Shown: in pieces, positions 36,495-48,800 of the stretch
Layout: each line of letters starts with the position of its first letter
How positions within the stretch are numbered: position 1 is the first letter of the stretch
Assembly (NCBI RefSeq): GCF_003265705.1
Contig: NW_020312785.1
Coordinates: 20,756,117 to 20,820,116 of the forward strand
Length of the DNA stretch: 64,000 nucleotides
From: Callorhinus ursinus
Taxonomy: Eukaryota > Chordata > Mammalia > Carnivora > Otariidae
Direction of reading: 5' to 3'
Made by a program: the position numbers and the translations under genes
The notes under the pieces: model-generated
Seen by the model: the letters and a program-made list of their open reading frames with translations, nothing else
Databases searched by the model: none
What the model was told of the DNA's origin: nothing

Positions 36495-37179
36495 CTGTAC
36501 TATTTATTTTATGTAAAAGGCTGGCATCTCTTCAACTTAATTTGTTTCACACTCCCATTACAATGGGTGGGGGCAATAAATTGAGTCAGTGGGAGAATTC
36601 ACTCCTTCCCTCAGGATTGTATCCTTTACAGGATTACCTAACATAGGAACACCATTGCTATTTTAATATAAAAAAATCTTCAGGCAAGCATTCAGAAAGA
36701 AACTCAAAATTGTTTATGTTGTAGAAAAATCTAAAGATTTGATCTTTATATCCTCATAAAGCACTCCATGATCCAAGATTTATATGTAAAACTGAATTTG
36801 GCAAAATTCTAAAGGAAAACACAATAGATTTTCTCTTAATCTTTGATTGTGAAAGGCTCTCTGGGGGGAAAAAAAAAACCCAAACTGTAAGAAAGACTAA
36901 TATGTATGACAATATGTTAACTATATGACAATTAAAACCTCCTGCTCTGGCAAGAAAACAGAAAAAATAAACCGGAAAGTTATTTACATATATATAACAA
37001 AGAGCAAATTTTCGTAAGGTAAAAGAGGATTTGAAAAATCAGTAAAAACTTTTTTTTAAACCTGACATACTGACATACTGAAAAAAGAAAAGTAGTATTT
37101 TAGCAGCAGAGACTGGGAAAAGGCACAATAACAAAATTTTAGGCATTCTCCAGATCTTTAAGAAAACTAAAAACCCACA

Positions 37180-38360
37180 AAAATCTCTCTTCATCACGTG
37201 CCTTCCTTGAGTTATGGTCCTATATCTCTCCTCCCTTTCACAGCAAGAAATTTGAGTAAGTTATCTCTTCTTGCAGTCCATCAGTTATTTCCTCTATCCT
37301 CACTTGGAACCGCTCTGATCACGCTCTTGCCAGGATCATTCACCCAGAATGTGTTATATGAAGCATCATTGCTAAATCCAGTGACCGATTCTGAGTCCCT
37401 ATCTCACGTGACCTATCGATAACATTTGACACAACTAATTATTTTTTTCCTTCTGGAAACACTTTGTTCCCTTGGATTCCCAGACACCATGTTCTGCTTG
37501 TCATTCTACGGGGGGTTCTTCCTCATCTCCCTAAGGTACAAAATACTGGCAATACTCAGGGCACAAACTTTGGGGCTCATCTCCTATCTACACACACTTC
37601 TTAGATGATCTTATCCAGTCTTGAGACTTGAAATACCATTGATATGCCAATAATGCTAATGTTTAAATCTTCAACCTTGACCTTTCCCCTGGACTCCAGA
37701 CCTATATATACAAATTTCTTGATATCTATTAGATTTTTGATACGCAAATCATAATTAACATGTCCAAAATTCTGCTCCAGGTCCTGCTCCAAAACTTGCT
37801 CCTCCATAGTTTTGCCCATATCAATAAATGATAACTTGGAGTCACTGTTGACCCTTCTTTCCCAGGATTAGAATGCTTAGTGAATTGTCAGCTTTACCTT
37901 TAAAATACATCTAGAATCTGACCACTTCTATTGCTACTGTTTTGAGCTAAACAACCATCTTCTCTTGACTGGGTAACTTCAATAGTCTTGGTATGTCAGA
38001 ACTTGTCCCCACACCCCATCCATAAGACGTCCAAGTCGTTACAATGGCCTGAGTTCCCATTATCTTCTGCTCACATCTCACCTGTGATCAACCTCCTCCC
38101 CCATATTAGCTTCCTTCCCTTTCTTCCATGGGGCCTTTGCATCTGCTGTTTCCTCTGCCTGGAGTTCTTCCCTCAGATATGCACATGGCTTACTTTCCCT
38201 CCTGCTTTGAGTTTTTAATCCCTAAACATTTCCTGTAAAAAAAAATCATTTTCCTCAGCAGTTATCAGTTATTAACATCTAACTTTGTATGTTATCTTAT
38301 TTATTCTCTTTCCACTAGACTGTTCCTTAAGAACATGATTTTTAAAAAAAAAAATTATCA
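37180..38360 (+). repeat. L2 LINE 3' portion
   Basis: 'aaatacatctagaatctgac', 'ggggcctttgcatctgctgt', 'ttcctctgcctggagttctt' and 'cagatatgcacatggcttac' occur in L2 order. The short plus-strand frames here are decayed L2, not host genes. Confidence 0.7.
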
Positions 38361-41300
38361 TCATAACCCAAGTTCCTGTATCCTTAAGAGGTTGGGGTGA
38401 TACTGACAAGAGGCAAGCCATTTTACTTGTACAGATTTAATACTTGGAGACACTCTTCCAAGGATGGGTGAAAAGCAGGGCTAAAAATGTGAAGACAGTT
38501 GAGAGTCAGGATAGAAAATTGTTGGACTCCTGGATATCCTTTTTTTGTGTGTGTATTCAGGTTTTCTTTTCCTTTCTTCCTCCCAGGATTAATTTTCTTG
38601 AGGAATGGAGACTCTCATGCCCTCCCATCATTGCATTCTGTGTTTACCTCTATTGTTGCAGCATTATCCTGAAATCACCTTCCTAACTGTCCATCTATGC
38701 TGAAAAATCATAAACTCTTTGAATGTTGGGATCAAACTTTTCCAGTGACGCTGTGGCCTCAGCACCAAAATCTGTGTTTGGAATGATAATCATTCCTTGT
38801 TGATTGATTTGCTTTAATGAATACTCCAAGCAGGAAATGAAAAGAACCTGAGCAAGGTCACAATGAGGAGTTAATGACCACTTAGAAATGGAGTGAAGGG
38901 CACTGTCTAGAGTAACTCCCAGGGTTTTGATTGGCATGCAGGAGAGTCTGCAATGTTTCCCTTGTGATTAACTTGGAGGTGGGATAAAATCAATGAAGAT
39001 TTGTTATCAGCCTGGGGCAAGCAGCTGGGGCGAGAGTTATTTTCCTATTCAGGATATTACTAATTGTCTCATGTAGAAATAGAAGCAAAGACAATAATTA
39101 CCAGGTTTCAAATGGTGTGTTGGACTGACCAACAGTATTCATTTAAAGCATGTTTTCATTCATTAAGCTCCCCAAACAAGGTCAAGTGGTTGAAACAGGG
39201 ATTGTTGGATCCAGGTTCCTTGCAGCAGATAATATTATGTAAGCTTGTTGGGTGCCAATTATTCCCAGAGCTTATAACACAGGAAATATATGACTGTCTA
39301 TCCTTACATACTGTTTAGGTTTTCTAATTACAATGCAAGTAGCACATGTGTTTCTTAATCCTTATAAAACCTGTTAATATTATGACAAGATGGTATTGGA
39401 AGCTGGAAAGGAAATTTTACAGGGAACCAGATAACAGACTACTCGATTTCACCTGCTAAGGCAGTTTCTGCAGGCACCTGAAGTAATTTTTGCAGGTTGG
39501 GCATGACTGGTAATAGACTTAGTCCACAGTTGCGGTATCATGTGACCCCGTAGGACGCATTCTGATCAAATAACATCATCACTAATGCAAACTGGAGTTG
39601 TGCTCACTGAACTTCCTCAGGCTTGAGGCATAGAAGCAGACATCATCCTTTGTTAAAAAGATGTCCTTTGAATTTTCTGCATTAAAATATAATTTCTGTA
39701 GAGATTTATATATTAGTCCTCATTTTACCCAAAATCAAACCCAGACTATTAATTCACATTTCTTAATGGGAAATAAATTAATGAGAGGCTCTTAATTCTG
39801 ATGTAACTAGCTTTACTAGGATGTATAGAAATGGAAAATAGAGGTACAATATGGACACTTTAAACTGAGCTTTGACTACAGACCTGAGTAGTTCAGTTGA
39901 TGTTCCATCAGTTCTTTGGGATGGTATTCTAAAAGCCAACCCCTCCAGCCTTTCTTCCTAGGGACAAGAAAGATGGGGGAACCAAACAGCCACACCATCA
40001 CCTAGGGGAAGCTATGTAAGCCACATGTGTCATGAGGCACATCCGCCCTGAGGAGAATATGCCCAGTCCCCAAGCATATTTAAATGGAGATGGGGCTGAA
40101 TAACTGGTATCCCCTTTATCTTTGCATTCTGCTCTCAGTCCCAATAAATGCGCTTATTTTCATTTCCTTAATTGCCTAACATCTGAGAGTGCTTCAGTAT
40201 CTTGAAGTAGGCGCCTGGGCTAAGACAGCCTGAAACTGAAGTGAGGTCAACAATTGTTCCAACACTCCAGCACCCAGTCCATAGTGAAATATTGGCCCCC
40301 ACTGATCACAGAAGGAAATATTGGGGAAGGAAAAAATTGAAATTCTTACTGAAATTTTGCATCCTGAGCTATGGTTTCAAATAGCTATGTGTAGCTCTTA
40401 AGACGGTTGTCACCTTTGAAATCTTAGCATTAAATGCAATTATTAGATTAGCAACAAATTTATTATAATGACAAAGTTCTGATGTAATAATGTTACCTGT
40501 TTAGAGTGTAATGAAAGAAGAAGTTAAGAATCGTTATACTTTCTTTAGCACTGTCCACGTGCAGGAACACTACACTGAGTAGTCAACCTCTTCCTTTGTG
40601 TGGCTAAGTACTAATAAATTGTTGGGCAATTAGAAAGTTGACCTTTCTGACCAACTTTAATTCTAAGTAATTTTTCTCAATGGTTTTGCCACTGCCTGAG
40701 GCATTATAAAAATTCATTAAAAAATTAGTGAATATGAGAATAAAAAGATAACTTATTTGGTTCTCAAATTCCAGGCTTCTCCTAGCATTTGCAACAGAAT
40801 GTGCACATACATAAAACAGATTTTGAGAATGGAGAATTAAAATTAAAAAAAATAAAACCCTCTAAGGCAAATAATTTATATAATTTTTAACTCAAAGACA
40901 CAGCACTGGGAAAACTGATAATTTAAAATTATATAGAACTGTAGATTATAGTAACATTTTAAGGAAAGTTTCCTATTTCTTTTAACAATGAAAGACGGCA
41001 AGGGCAAATAGGTGTATTTGCTTTCTGGTTGGCTCAAATTGGCTGACTGTCTAACGTTGGTATCGGGGTAATTCCTGCCTGTGATGGAAGAATTTGCAAG
41101 AACTCCTCGCAGTTCTAAGATTTCAGTTCATGTAGCAGTATTTCAAGGTAATTCTGTTACAAATATGCACTCTTACTTGCTAAGAGACATTTCTTATGTA
41201 CATATTTTTGATAATGCCAATCACTATGAAATAATGTAGGGCTAAGGTGAACTATAGGTATAAGAGTTGAAAAAAAGGCTGAGGTGAAGTTAATGTTTTT

Positions 41301-41819
41301 AAATTGCAAAAATGTGAAGGTAAAAAGAAAAAAAAGATCATCTCTTTTAGTCTGATTATTCAGGTACATACAGTATATACAGATCAAGCTATATCAAGCA
41401 CTATTTAATTTTTCATATTCATCGGATGGAAATGGATTAATATTTATATTTAAAACTCTACTGCATTGTATATTTATAATCAAAAGTTAAATTCAGTTAC
41501 TCATTTCGCTAAAAAAATCTTTGTTATTTTAAATAAAGATCTATAAAGTGCTATGCAACCTGCAAAAGAAATATCTAAGCAAGGCTTTTGCAGGATTCTT
41601 TTAATTAGCCTTAGTAAATAAATACTTTCACCATTATGTACTTGTAGTTCATATGTAGCATCATATGTAGCTTATGATGAGCTACAAAGTTAACAAAGTA
41701 TCCAAATAAACCATTAATTTTACATGTATTCTATTTGTCTTCTAAAAATAAATGTACCAGAAATAGGAAACCTGATATAATAAATATTAAATATCATATA
41801 TTAATGAAATATCACTCTA
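38361..41819. other. Intergenic downstream of RBM11, nothing firm recognised
   Basis: AT-rich. A block at about 40060-40200 with 'cccaataaatgcgcttattt' may be an old LTR end. No coding signal. Confidence 0.5.
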
Positions 41820-41825
41820 TTTATT
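41820..41825 (-). terminator. RBM11: Candidate RBM11 polyadenylation signal (AATAAA)
   Basis: First canonical AATAAA on the minus strand after the RBM11 stop, about 750 nt downstream. No transcript evidence is available; a variant hexamer closer to the stop may be used instead. Confidence 0.3.
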
Positions 41826-42574
41826 GTTCATTATCAAGATTTAAGTGTGTCAAATATACTATCTCAAACCCAGCTGGCAAAAGAGGTGGATAATACATAC
41901 TATCCTAGCCAACTAATTTTCATGAAATACAATTAAGTGAGAAGTAAAGAGGCAGGGATTCCTATTTATATACACTTGTATAAAAAAGGAAGGATCTAAA
42001 AACTAGTCCCATGATAATCATCTTTCCTTTGGTATCACTGTCAGATATCCTCATTTTATGAAATAAACCTGTAGGAAAGTAAGGCTCAGAATGAATATAT
42101 TTAGACATAAAAAAATAAAATGTTATTCACAAAGGAAACTAAAGCCTACTTTTCCGTCTTTGTTAGGAACAACATGAAACCCCTAAATAGTTGCACTAGT
42201 TCCATTCAGAAAATCCCCCACTCCATTCAGGCAACAGACTAGGAGAGCAAGGGTGCCTTATCCACAAGGGCTCAGTGAGTGACTTCTGACTGATAATTTC
42301 ATGCAATTTCATCATCAGTACCAAAATATAACAACTCAAAGTATATTTCTTGTTGACAATGTGTCAAAAATGCCATTACAAAAAGTACTACGTTATATTA
42401 TTTATAAGTTTTTGTCATTCAAGACAAAAATGAAATAGCAAATCAGATGTGATATTATATATTTCAAAAAACACCAGAAAGCCACGAGATTGGTCATTGA
42501 GAAGAATACAGGTGTTTGTTTTTTTCTTTTAAGAAAATGAAGACAGGGTAGGCAAATTTCATGTGAACATAATG

Positions 42575-42862
42575 CTAATATCTTTTCTTTTTCTTACACT
42601 TTTGGAACTTTTGGCTATATTCATTTCCCCTCTTGTTTTCTGTGCTACTATCGCTGTCACTGGTTTGTTTTTGCCTCTTTCGTTTATTCGTCTGATAAAG
42701 GTCAGGGTCACTGGGCTGTTGGTGAGTCCATTCGTAAGAGCTGGGTCCAGCCTCCAGATCTGGAGCACAATTTAGTGAAGACGTTGCAGACGTGCTATTA
42801 GGAAGCGGTGCTGCCATCTCATAGTAAGGCAGCTGCAGGGCTGGATTATAGGCATGCCACTG
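42575..42862 (-). CDS. RBM11: RBM11 coding exon 5 (last)
   Basis: 288 nt with stop TAG, residues 144-238. Acceptor ttttttccccag|CAG. Encodes 'QWHAYNPALQLPYYEM', then 'PDLEAGPSSYEWTHQQPSD' and the basic tail. A longer frame starting at 42883 uses intronic bases upstream of the acceptor and is not the real start. Confidence 0.96.
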   Translation of the reverse strand, partial: QWHAYNPALQLPYYEMAAPLPNSTSATSSLNCAPDLEAGPSSYEWTHQQPSDPDLYQTNKRKRQKQTSDSDSSTENKRGNEYSQKFQKCKKKKRY

Positions 42863-45800
42863 CTGGGGAAAAAAGACAATCATCTAGCAAAACAAGCCTG
42901 AAGCGTTAAAAGAAAAAGTTAACAGTTTACATGCATTATACAGCTAACTATGGGCAAACTAAACCACGTGTTAGGACAGTGACTTTCCAAAACAGGAATG
43001 TGGTAGTTCCTTTAAATGGTTAATGGAAAGATTCAAGGTAGTGTACAGCTTCCTACAATACAGATTCTGCCTTACAGAAATAGAACACAAGCCAGTTTTA
43101 CATCTAGTAGCCGCAATATAGAAAAACAGGTACCACTAATGATGTGTTTTATTTATCCCAAATCCCAAATATTGTCATTTCAACATGTAAACAACATAAA
43201 AATTATTAATGAGTTATTTTACTTTCCTTTCTCCATACTAAGTCTTTGAAATTTGGTGTGCATTTTATACTTACAGCACATCTCAATTTGGATGCAACAT
43301 TTTCACTGAAAATACTTGATCTGAATTTAGATTACCTAGAATTTAACATCTGAAAAAGTAGATCCACATACCCAAGTTCCTGCAAATATTCTTAAAAATA
43401 TTCTATTAACTGAACCAAGTATCTGCTGTAAAATTTTAATAAAATTTAAAATTAAATAAAACTAAAAACTCCGCTCCTTAGTCTCACATGTGGCTAACTG
43501 CCACACTATGGTACAGCATGTTTGTCAACTATTAAGATAGAGAGACCCTTTCTTGTTTTTAACTCAAATTTCTAACTATTCAAAGTAGATTAAAGATTAA
43601 TAGAGACAACACAAACCTGCATGTGTCTGTGTGTTTCTCATCTCTACCAAGGATAAAAAATGCTGGGAAGAAATATTGACAGTTTTGGATGAGAACTGGT
43701 TGTTTCTTAATATCTCACTGTAACTAAGAAAAATTTTTTTCCCAAAAGTTAAATTCTCCATTTTCTTTATGTTTACAAAATGAAAATGGCTGTTTGAAAA
43801 ATCTGAAGCTCACATATATGTTGGATGTTCACAACAATCACACCCTGTTAATCACAATACCTGTGTTATAGTCCCACGTCTGTCACTAACAAGCTGTACT
43901 CTCTTGGGCCTACCGGTTACTACCCCTAGACCTCAATTTTATTATGTACAGAATGAGGAGTTGGAAGAAAAAACATTTCCTAAGTTCCCCTTTAACTTAT
44001 TGTGACCATAATTATGATTTCTAGGCCAGAACCATATTATCGAGAGTCTCTAGAAATAATGTAGTTTAACACTGAGAATCTAATTTAAATTAAAGTTTAA
44101 ATGAGAACTCTCTACTCAAATTGTACTTGGACCACAATACAGCGTCACTACTATCTACCCCTCTTGTGTTGACACACTCGCTGAAGTTCTAGGTGTGAGG
44201 CTAAAGATGACTTGGTTGTTGGAGCAGACTACCATTGGGGAGACAGTGCTCAGGGCAGCTTCTGCCTTCACCCCAGGTTTAGATTTGAGAAACAGAAGTT
44301 CCATCACAGTCTGTATTATATTACATATTGAACCAAAGGCATATCAAACTTACCATCTTCTGAAGGAAAAAATATTCTTGAGGTAAAGCTGCACTGTTAA
44401 TTGGAAAGAATTGCATGGGAAAGGAAGATCTGGCCACAACTTCTTCATTTCTTTGGGGAGGTAAAAGAAAAATTAATAAAAAGTTAAAATCCCTACACAC
44501 AAATGTCCTTTTTTTTAAAAAAAAAAGAAGAAAAAGGCTCCTTGTTATTAAAAAATAAAGCTTCTCTAAGACAGCTCAGTTAAGATTAACTTTAAACATA
44601 TACACACAAGTAATCAGATATTATACTGATAATATAGTGACATAGTAGTACCTTAAGTCTTACTAATTGCTACATATCGAAATCTCAACATTTAGAGTCA
44701 CATCTGGCCTTCTGACAGGAAAATGTTAAACAGCCTTGTATGTGTATAAAGAAACAGACACTTAGGTATGAAGAGAGCAAAGCAAGTCGTTGGTAATCAC
44801 CAAGGGTACATTCAATCTTCTACAGATATAAAAAGTGAAAGAAATATAGAAATTTTCCTCAATTTACTGTTGAAGATATCTTTACTGTTTAACTATAAAA
44901 ATTATGCTCTTTCCTAAGTGGACTGCTCATGTTTATCCACGTTTGTGGATTTCTTGCACACATGAATTAAGATAATAAAAACTCCTCATTTAAAAACTGT
45001 CGTGAGCTAAAGTTTCCTTTATAAGTGTTGTCATATTTGCTTCTACGAAGCTATTTCATAAAGTCCAGTTACAACTACTAGTCAGATTCTCCAGCTAGCC
45101 CTCACGCGCCACAGCACTGCACAGTTTTAATGCCGGTACTACTAACCCTTAGGAAAGGAGGTGTGCTGTGGCAAAGGCGGGGCAAAGATGAGGGCAGGGG
45201 AGGGACAGATGAGTGGGATGGGCATGCGGACACCCCACCGCTAAGTGGTGAGACTACTGCAAAAACCAGTGGAAGAGTAAAACTCTCTAAGGGAGGATTC
45301 GGTGTCAGTTGTTACGAAAAAGGAAACTGAATTAGCATTGAAGCTATTGTTCGGAAGTTCCTGATAACCTCTGGACGAGCACCTTCCATCTAACAATGGG
45401 CTTAAGAAGCGTGTAGGAAGGAAGGGTGTGAAGGATGAAAGATTTTTCAGGGAGAAGAAGGGGCAAAAGGTAACAGCCTGATTTGGGGACAAGGTTGGAG
45501 GAGACCAGAACATGTGTACAGATAGTAAAGAAAAAAACAAAAAGCGCAATGAAATTACAGAGTGGGGAAGATACAACCTCAGGAGCAGAAGTGCCGGGAC
45601 TAGCACCATCACGAACACAGAGGCAGATTCTCTAAAACCACCGTCCTTCCTAGGCGAATCTCAAGGCATGCATCGTTGTCTACAGAGATGAATCACATGT
45701 AAATTGGGAAGAGTTGGGGGCTAAACTGTATCACCCCAAAATTCCCATGTTGAAGTCCGAACCCCCAGTACCTCAGAATGTGATCTCATTTGGAACCAGG

Positions 45801-48800
45801 GTTGTTGCAGATGTAACTGGCTAAGACGAAGTCTTACTGGAGTAGGATGAGCCACTAATCCAATAGGACTGTTTTCTTTATAAAAAGGGGAAATCTAAAG
45901 ACAGGCATACACAGGAGAACATCATATGAAGAACCGGGTGATGTACCTACAAGCCAAAGAATATCAAGGACTGCCAAATAACCAGAAGACACCATGAGAC
46001 AGACACAGAACATTCTCTCTCATAGCCCTCAGAAGGAACTAATTCTGTGGACACCTTGACCTTGGACTTCTAGCCTCCAGAACTATGAGACAACACATTT
46101 CTGTTGTTTAAGTACCTCTTTGTGGTTATTTGTTATGGCAGCCCCAGCAAACTAATATAGGAACTATTTATTGAAAACAGAAGGCATAAGAGGCAACAGA
46201 AGCATAAAAAATCCTTTTCAAAGAAAGACCCATGAAAGACTAAGGATACAACATGTACACCATTTTTCTCTGCACATTACTTCTAGGACACTATATCCTC
46301 TTTTCATTCTTCCTTTATAATGTAACAAATACTAGAAAATAAGGTACTACCAATGAAGTATACTGTTGTGGAATATACATATAATTCTGATTTTCTACTC
46401 TAGAATTTGTGATGATTGAGTCTGTCAAACATAAACATAGAATACAAGAGTTCTGACATCTTATACTGCTTGTCTTTCTACCTCTGCCCAAACAGCAACA
46501 GCTTGTTTCTTCCTAATTCCTGAGAAATATGAGGTATGTTTTCCCACTAGTAGAAGAGAAGAAGCTCTCCTATTATACAAATGGCTCAATTCATGAGTCT
46601 ATAGTACATCCCCTACCAACATAGTAAATCACTCCCCCCTTTCTGGTAACACTAGCTGAAAAGTATTTACTGAATACCTGCTATGTGTCCAGTATTTTAA
46701 ATACATGGAATGTATTACAAAATTTGATTCTCACAACAATCTTCGAGGTATGATCCTTGTTTTAGAACAGGTTACAGTGTGGTGAAATAACCTGTCCAAG
46801 GTCATACCATTAATGAAGTGGCAGAAGCAAGATTTAAGTTCATATAATTTGAAGTCAGCACCTACTCTGGTTTTTTTTTATGATTTTCTTTCTTTCTTTT
46901 TTATTTGAGAAAGAGCGAGAGAGAGCATGAGCAGGGGAGAGGCAGAGGCAGACTCCCCGTGGAGCAGGGAACCCGATGCAGGACTCGATCTCAGGACTCT
47001 GGGATCATGACCTGAGCTGAAGGCAGATCTTAACTGACTGAGCCCCCCAGGTGCCCCTCAGCACCTACTTTTTCACTTCTCCTGATTTCCCTGATACAGA
47101 AATACTGGGAAGAATGACGATGTGGAACACACTGTGTTTTATTTGGGAGGTAGTACTTCTCCTATAGATAAGCCTGTGTGATTGCCAGTCCTCGGAGGCA
47201 CTCGCTCATGCCTCAGAAAGATAGGACTTTCAGCTACTGTTAGTTTACATGAGAATATTCAGTTCTGCTGCAGAAGACAAAAACAAACAGGATGGATGAA
47301 ATGCTTGTAACAGACTCTAAGTAAGCTAGTAGTTTATGGGACGGTGATGAAACCATGTTAGGGACAGAATAAGCAACTCACTTGGGAGATACCGGCAGAA
47401 GTTATATGTTCAATTCAGATAGTAAATAAGTTTGTAACCTGTCAGACGTGCTACAGATAGACTCAGTCGATAATATGTGGAGTAAGTAAGAGTGTCACTT
47501 GTACCCGATGATACGTGTGCCAAACTATCCAGGATCTTTCCTGTTGCTTTTCACTGTGTCTTCTAAATTGGTTTATCACACCATTTATTAATGGTGTGAT
47601 TTGAACATCTTAATTCAGTTTCAGAGCCTTTCTGTTCCATGACCTCTAGGATAGATGCCTGACAGTGTCCTTAGGGGCTACCATTGCATCAGGAAATCAG
47701 CCAATACAAAATTTTAGAATATTTGGAAAATTATCATAAAGAAGTTCGAAAAAGTAGTACAATAAATGACAGAATGGCTTAATGTCAGAAGGCTTAATTT
47801 CAAGCCTAGCAACTATCACTTTTTCATCTTTATGACCCTGAAAATTAGTTAACTTTTACATCTCTGTTTATTCAAGTACAAGATATGGATAATAGCATCT
47901 CTATGATCCATCACAATGACACCTTGGAAGCTTAAGTGATTTAACATCTACAAAAAGCATAAGGTAAACTATAAAGAACACTAGAAATATGAATCTTTCT
48001 CACCTGCTACTGAAAATATTAAAACTGAACTTTAAATCAAAATATTTTGCCACTGTTCATCATTTCAGAAAAAAAGTGAATTGCTTAAATTTTATCCCAT
48101 GTCTAAACAGTAAGGTTTTACAATAGTTCAGAATATATAAAAACTATTTCTCGCACAAGAACATATTTGTTTTTTGAAAAAATATTTTTAATTACCTGTA
48201 GCTGTGTGAATTTATCTTAACACAGCTCTCAAAACTTTGGTTAGCTGGTTCAGAAGAGCGAGAGCTCCCTACAGAAGAAAAAGAATCAATAGATTACTTA
48301 ATGGTACAATTTTTTGGAGTTCTATTGTTAAGCCAAAGAAAAACTCCAAACCTAAAAGGATGCAGCATTGGTCAAAATTCCTTAATCATATAAGGTACAT
48401 GAATATATCTTTGATCTCCCAAGTGGTATTTACAGATTGTTTACATTACAACAAATGACTGAATTATAACCAAGCTTTGTCCAAAGCCATGGCTGCACAG
48501 AAGAATGATATTGACATGGGACCATAAGATAGATGATGTTGTGTTGTTCCACACGCTTGCAGACTAATAATGGCAAAAATTAGTGTGATCTGCCTCTTGT
48601 GGAGAATGCAGGAGTTCTCTAAACTGCATTGGCAAAAGTGGATGAAACATTACAGAGGATGCTAAGCAGCTGGCTGGGATGTGTCAGAACATAGTGCATC
48701 CCGGCCCATTTTACCAGTCTGTGTGAGTTAACCAAACAGTACTTGAAAGCAATGATACAGCCAATTACCTTTGCAAAATCATTAAAAATATAAATAAAAG

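Noticed and set aside
37198..38218. Run of plus-strand frames suggesting a membrane protein gene
   Set aside because: Leu/Ser/Pro-rich frames with stops; the DNA matches L2 LINE 3' sequence.
1..42000. ABCC13 exons expected downstream of RBM11 by human synteny
   Set aside because: No ABC-transporter motif was seen; in human the distance is roughly 45 kb, so it likely lies beyond the left edge.
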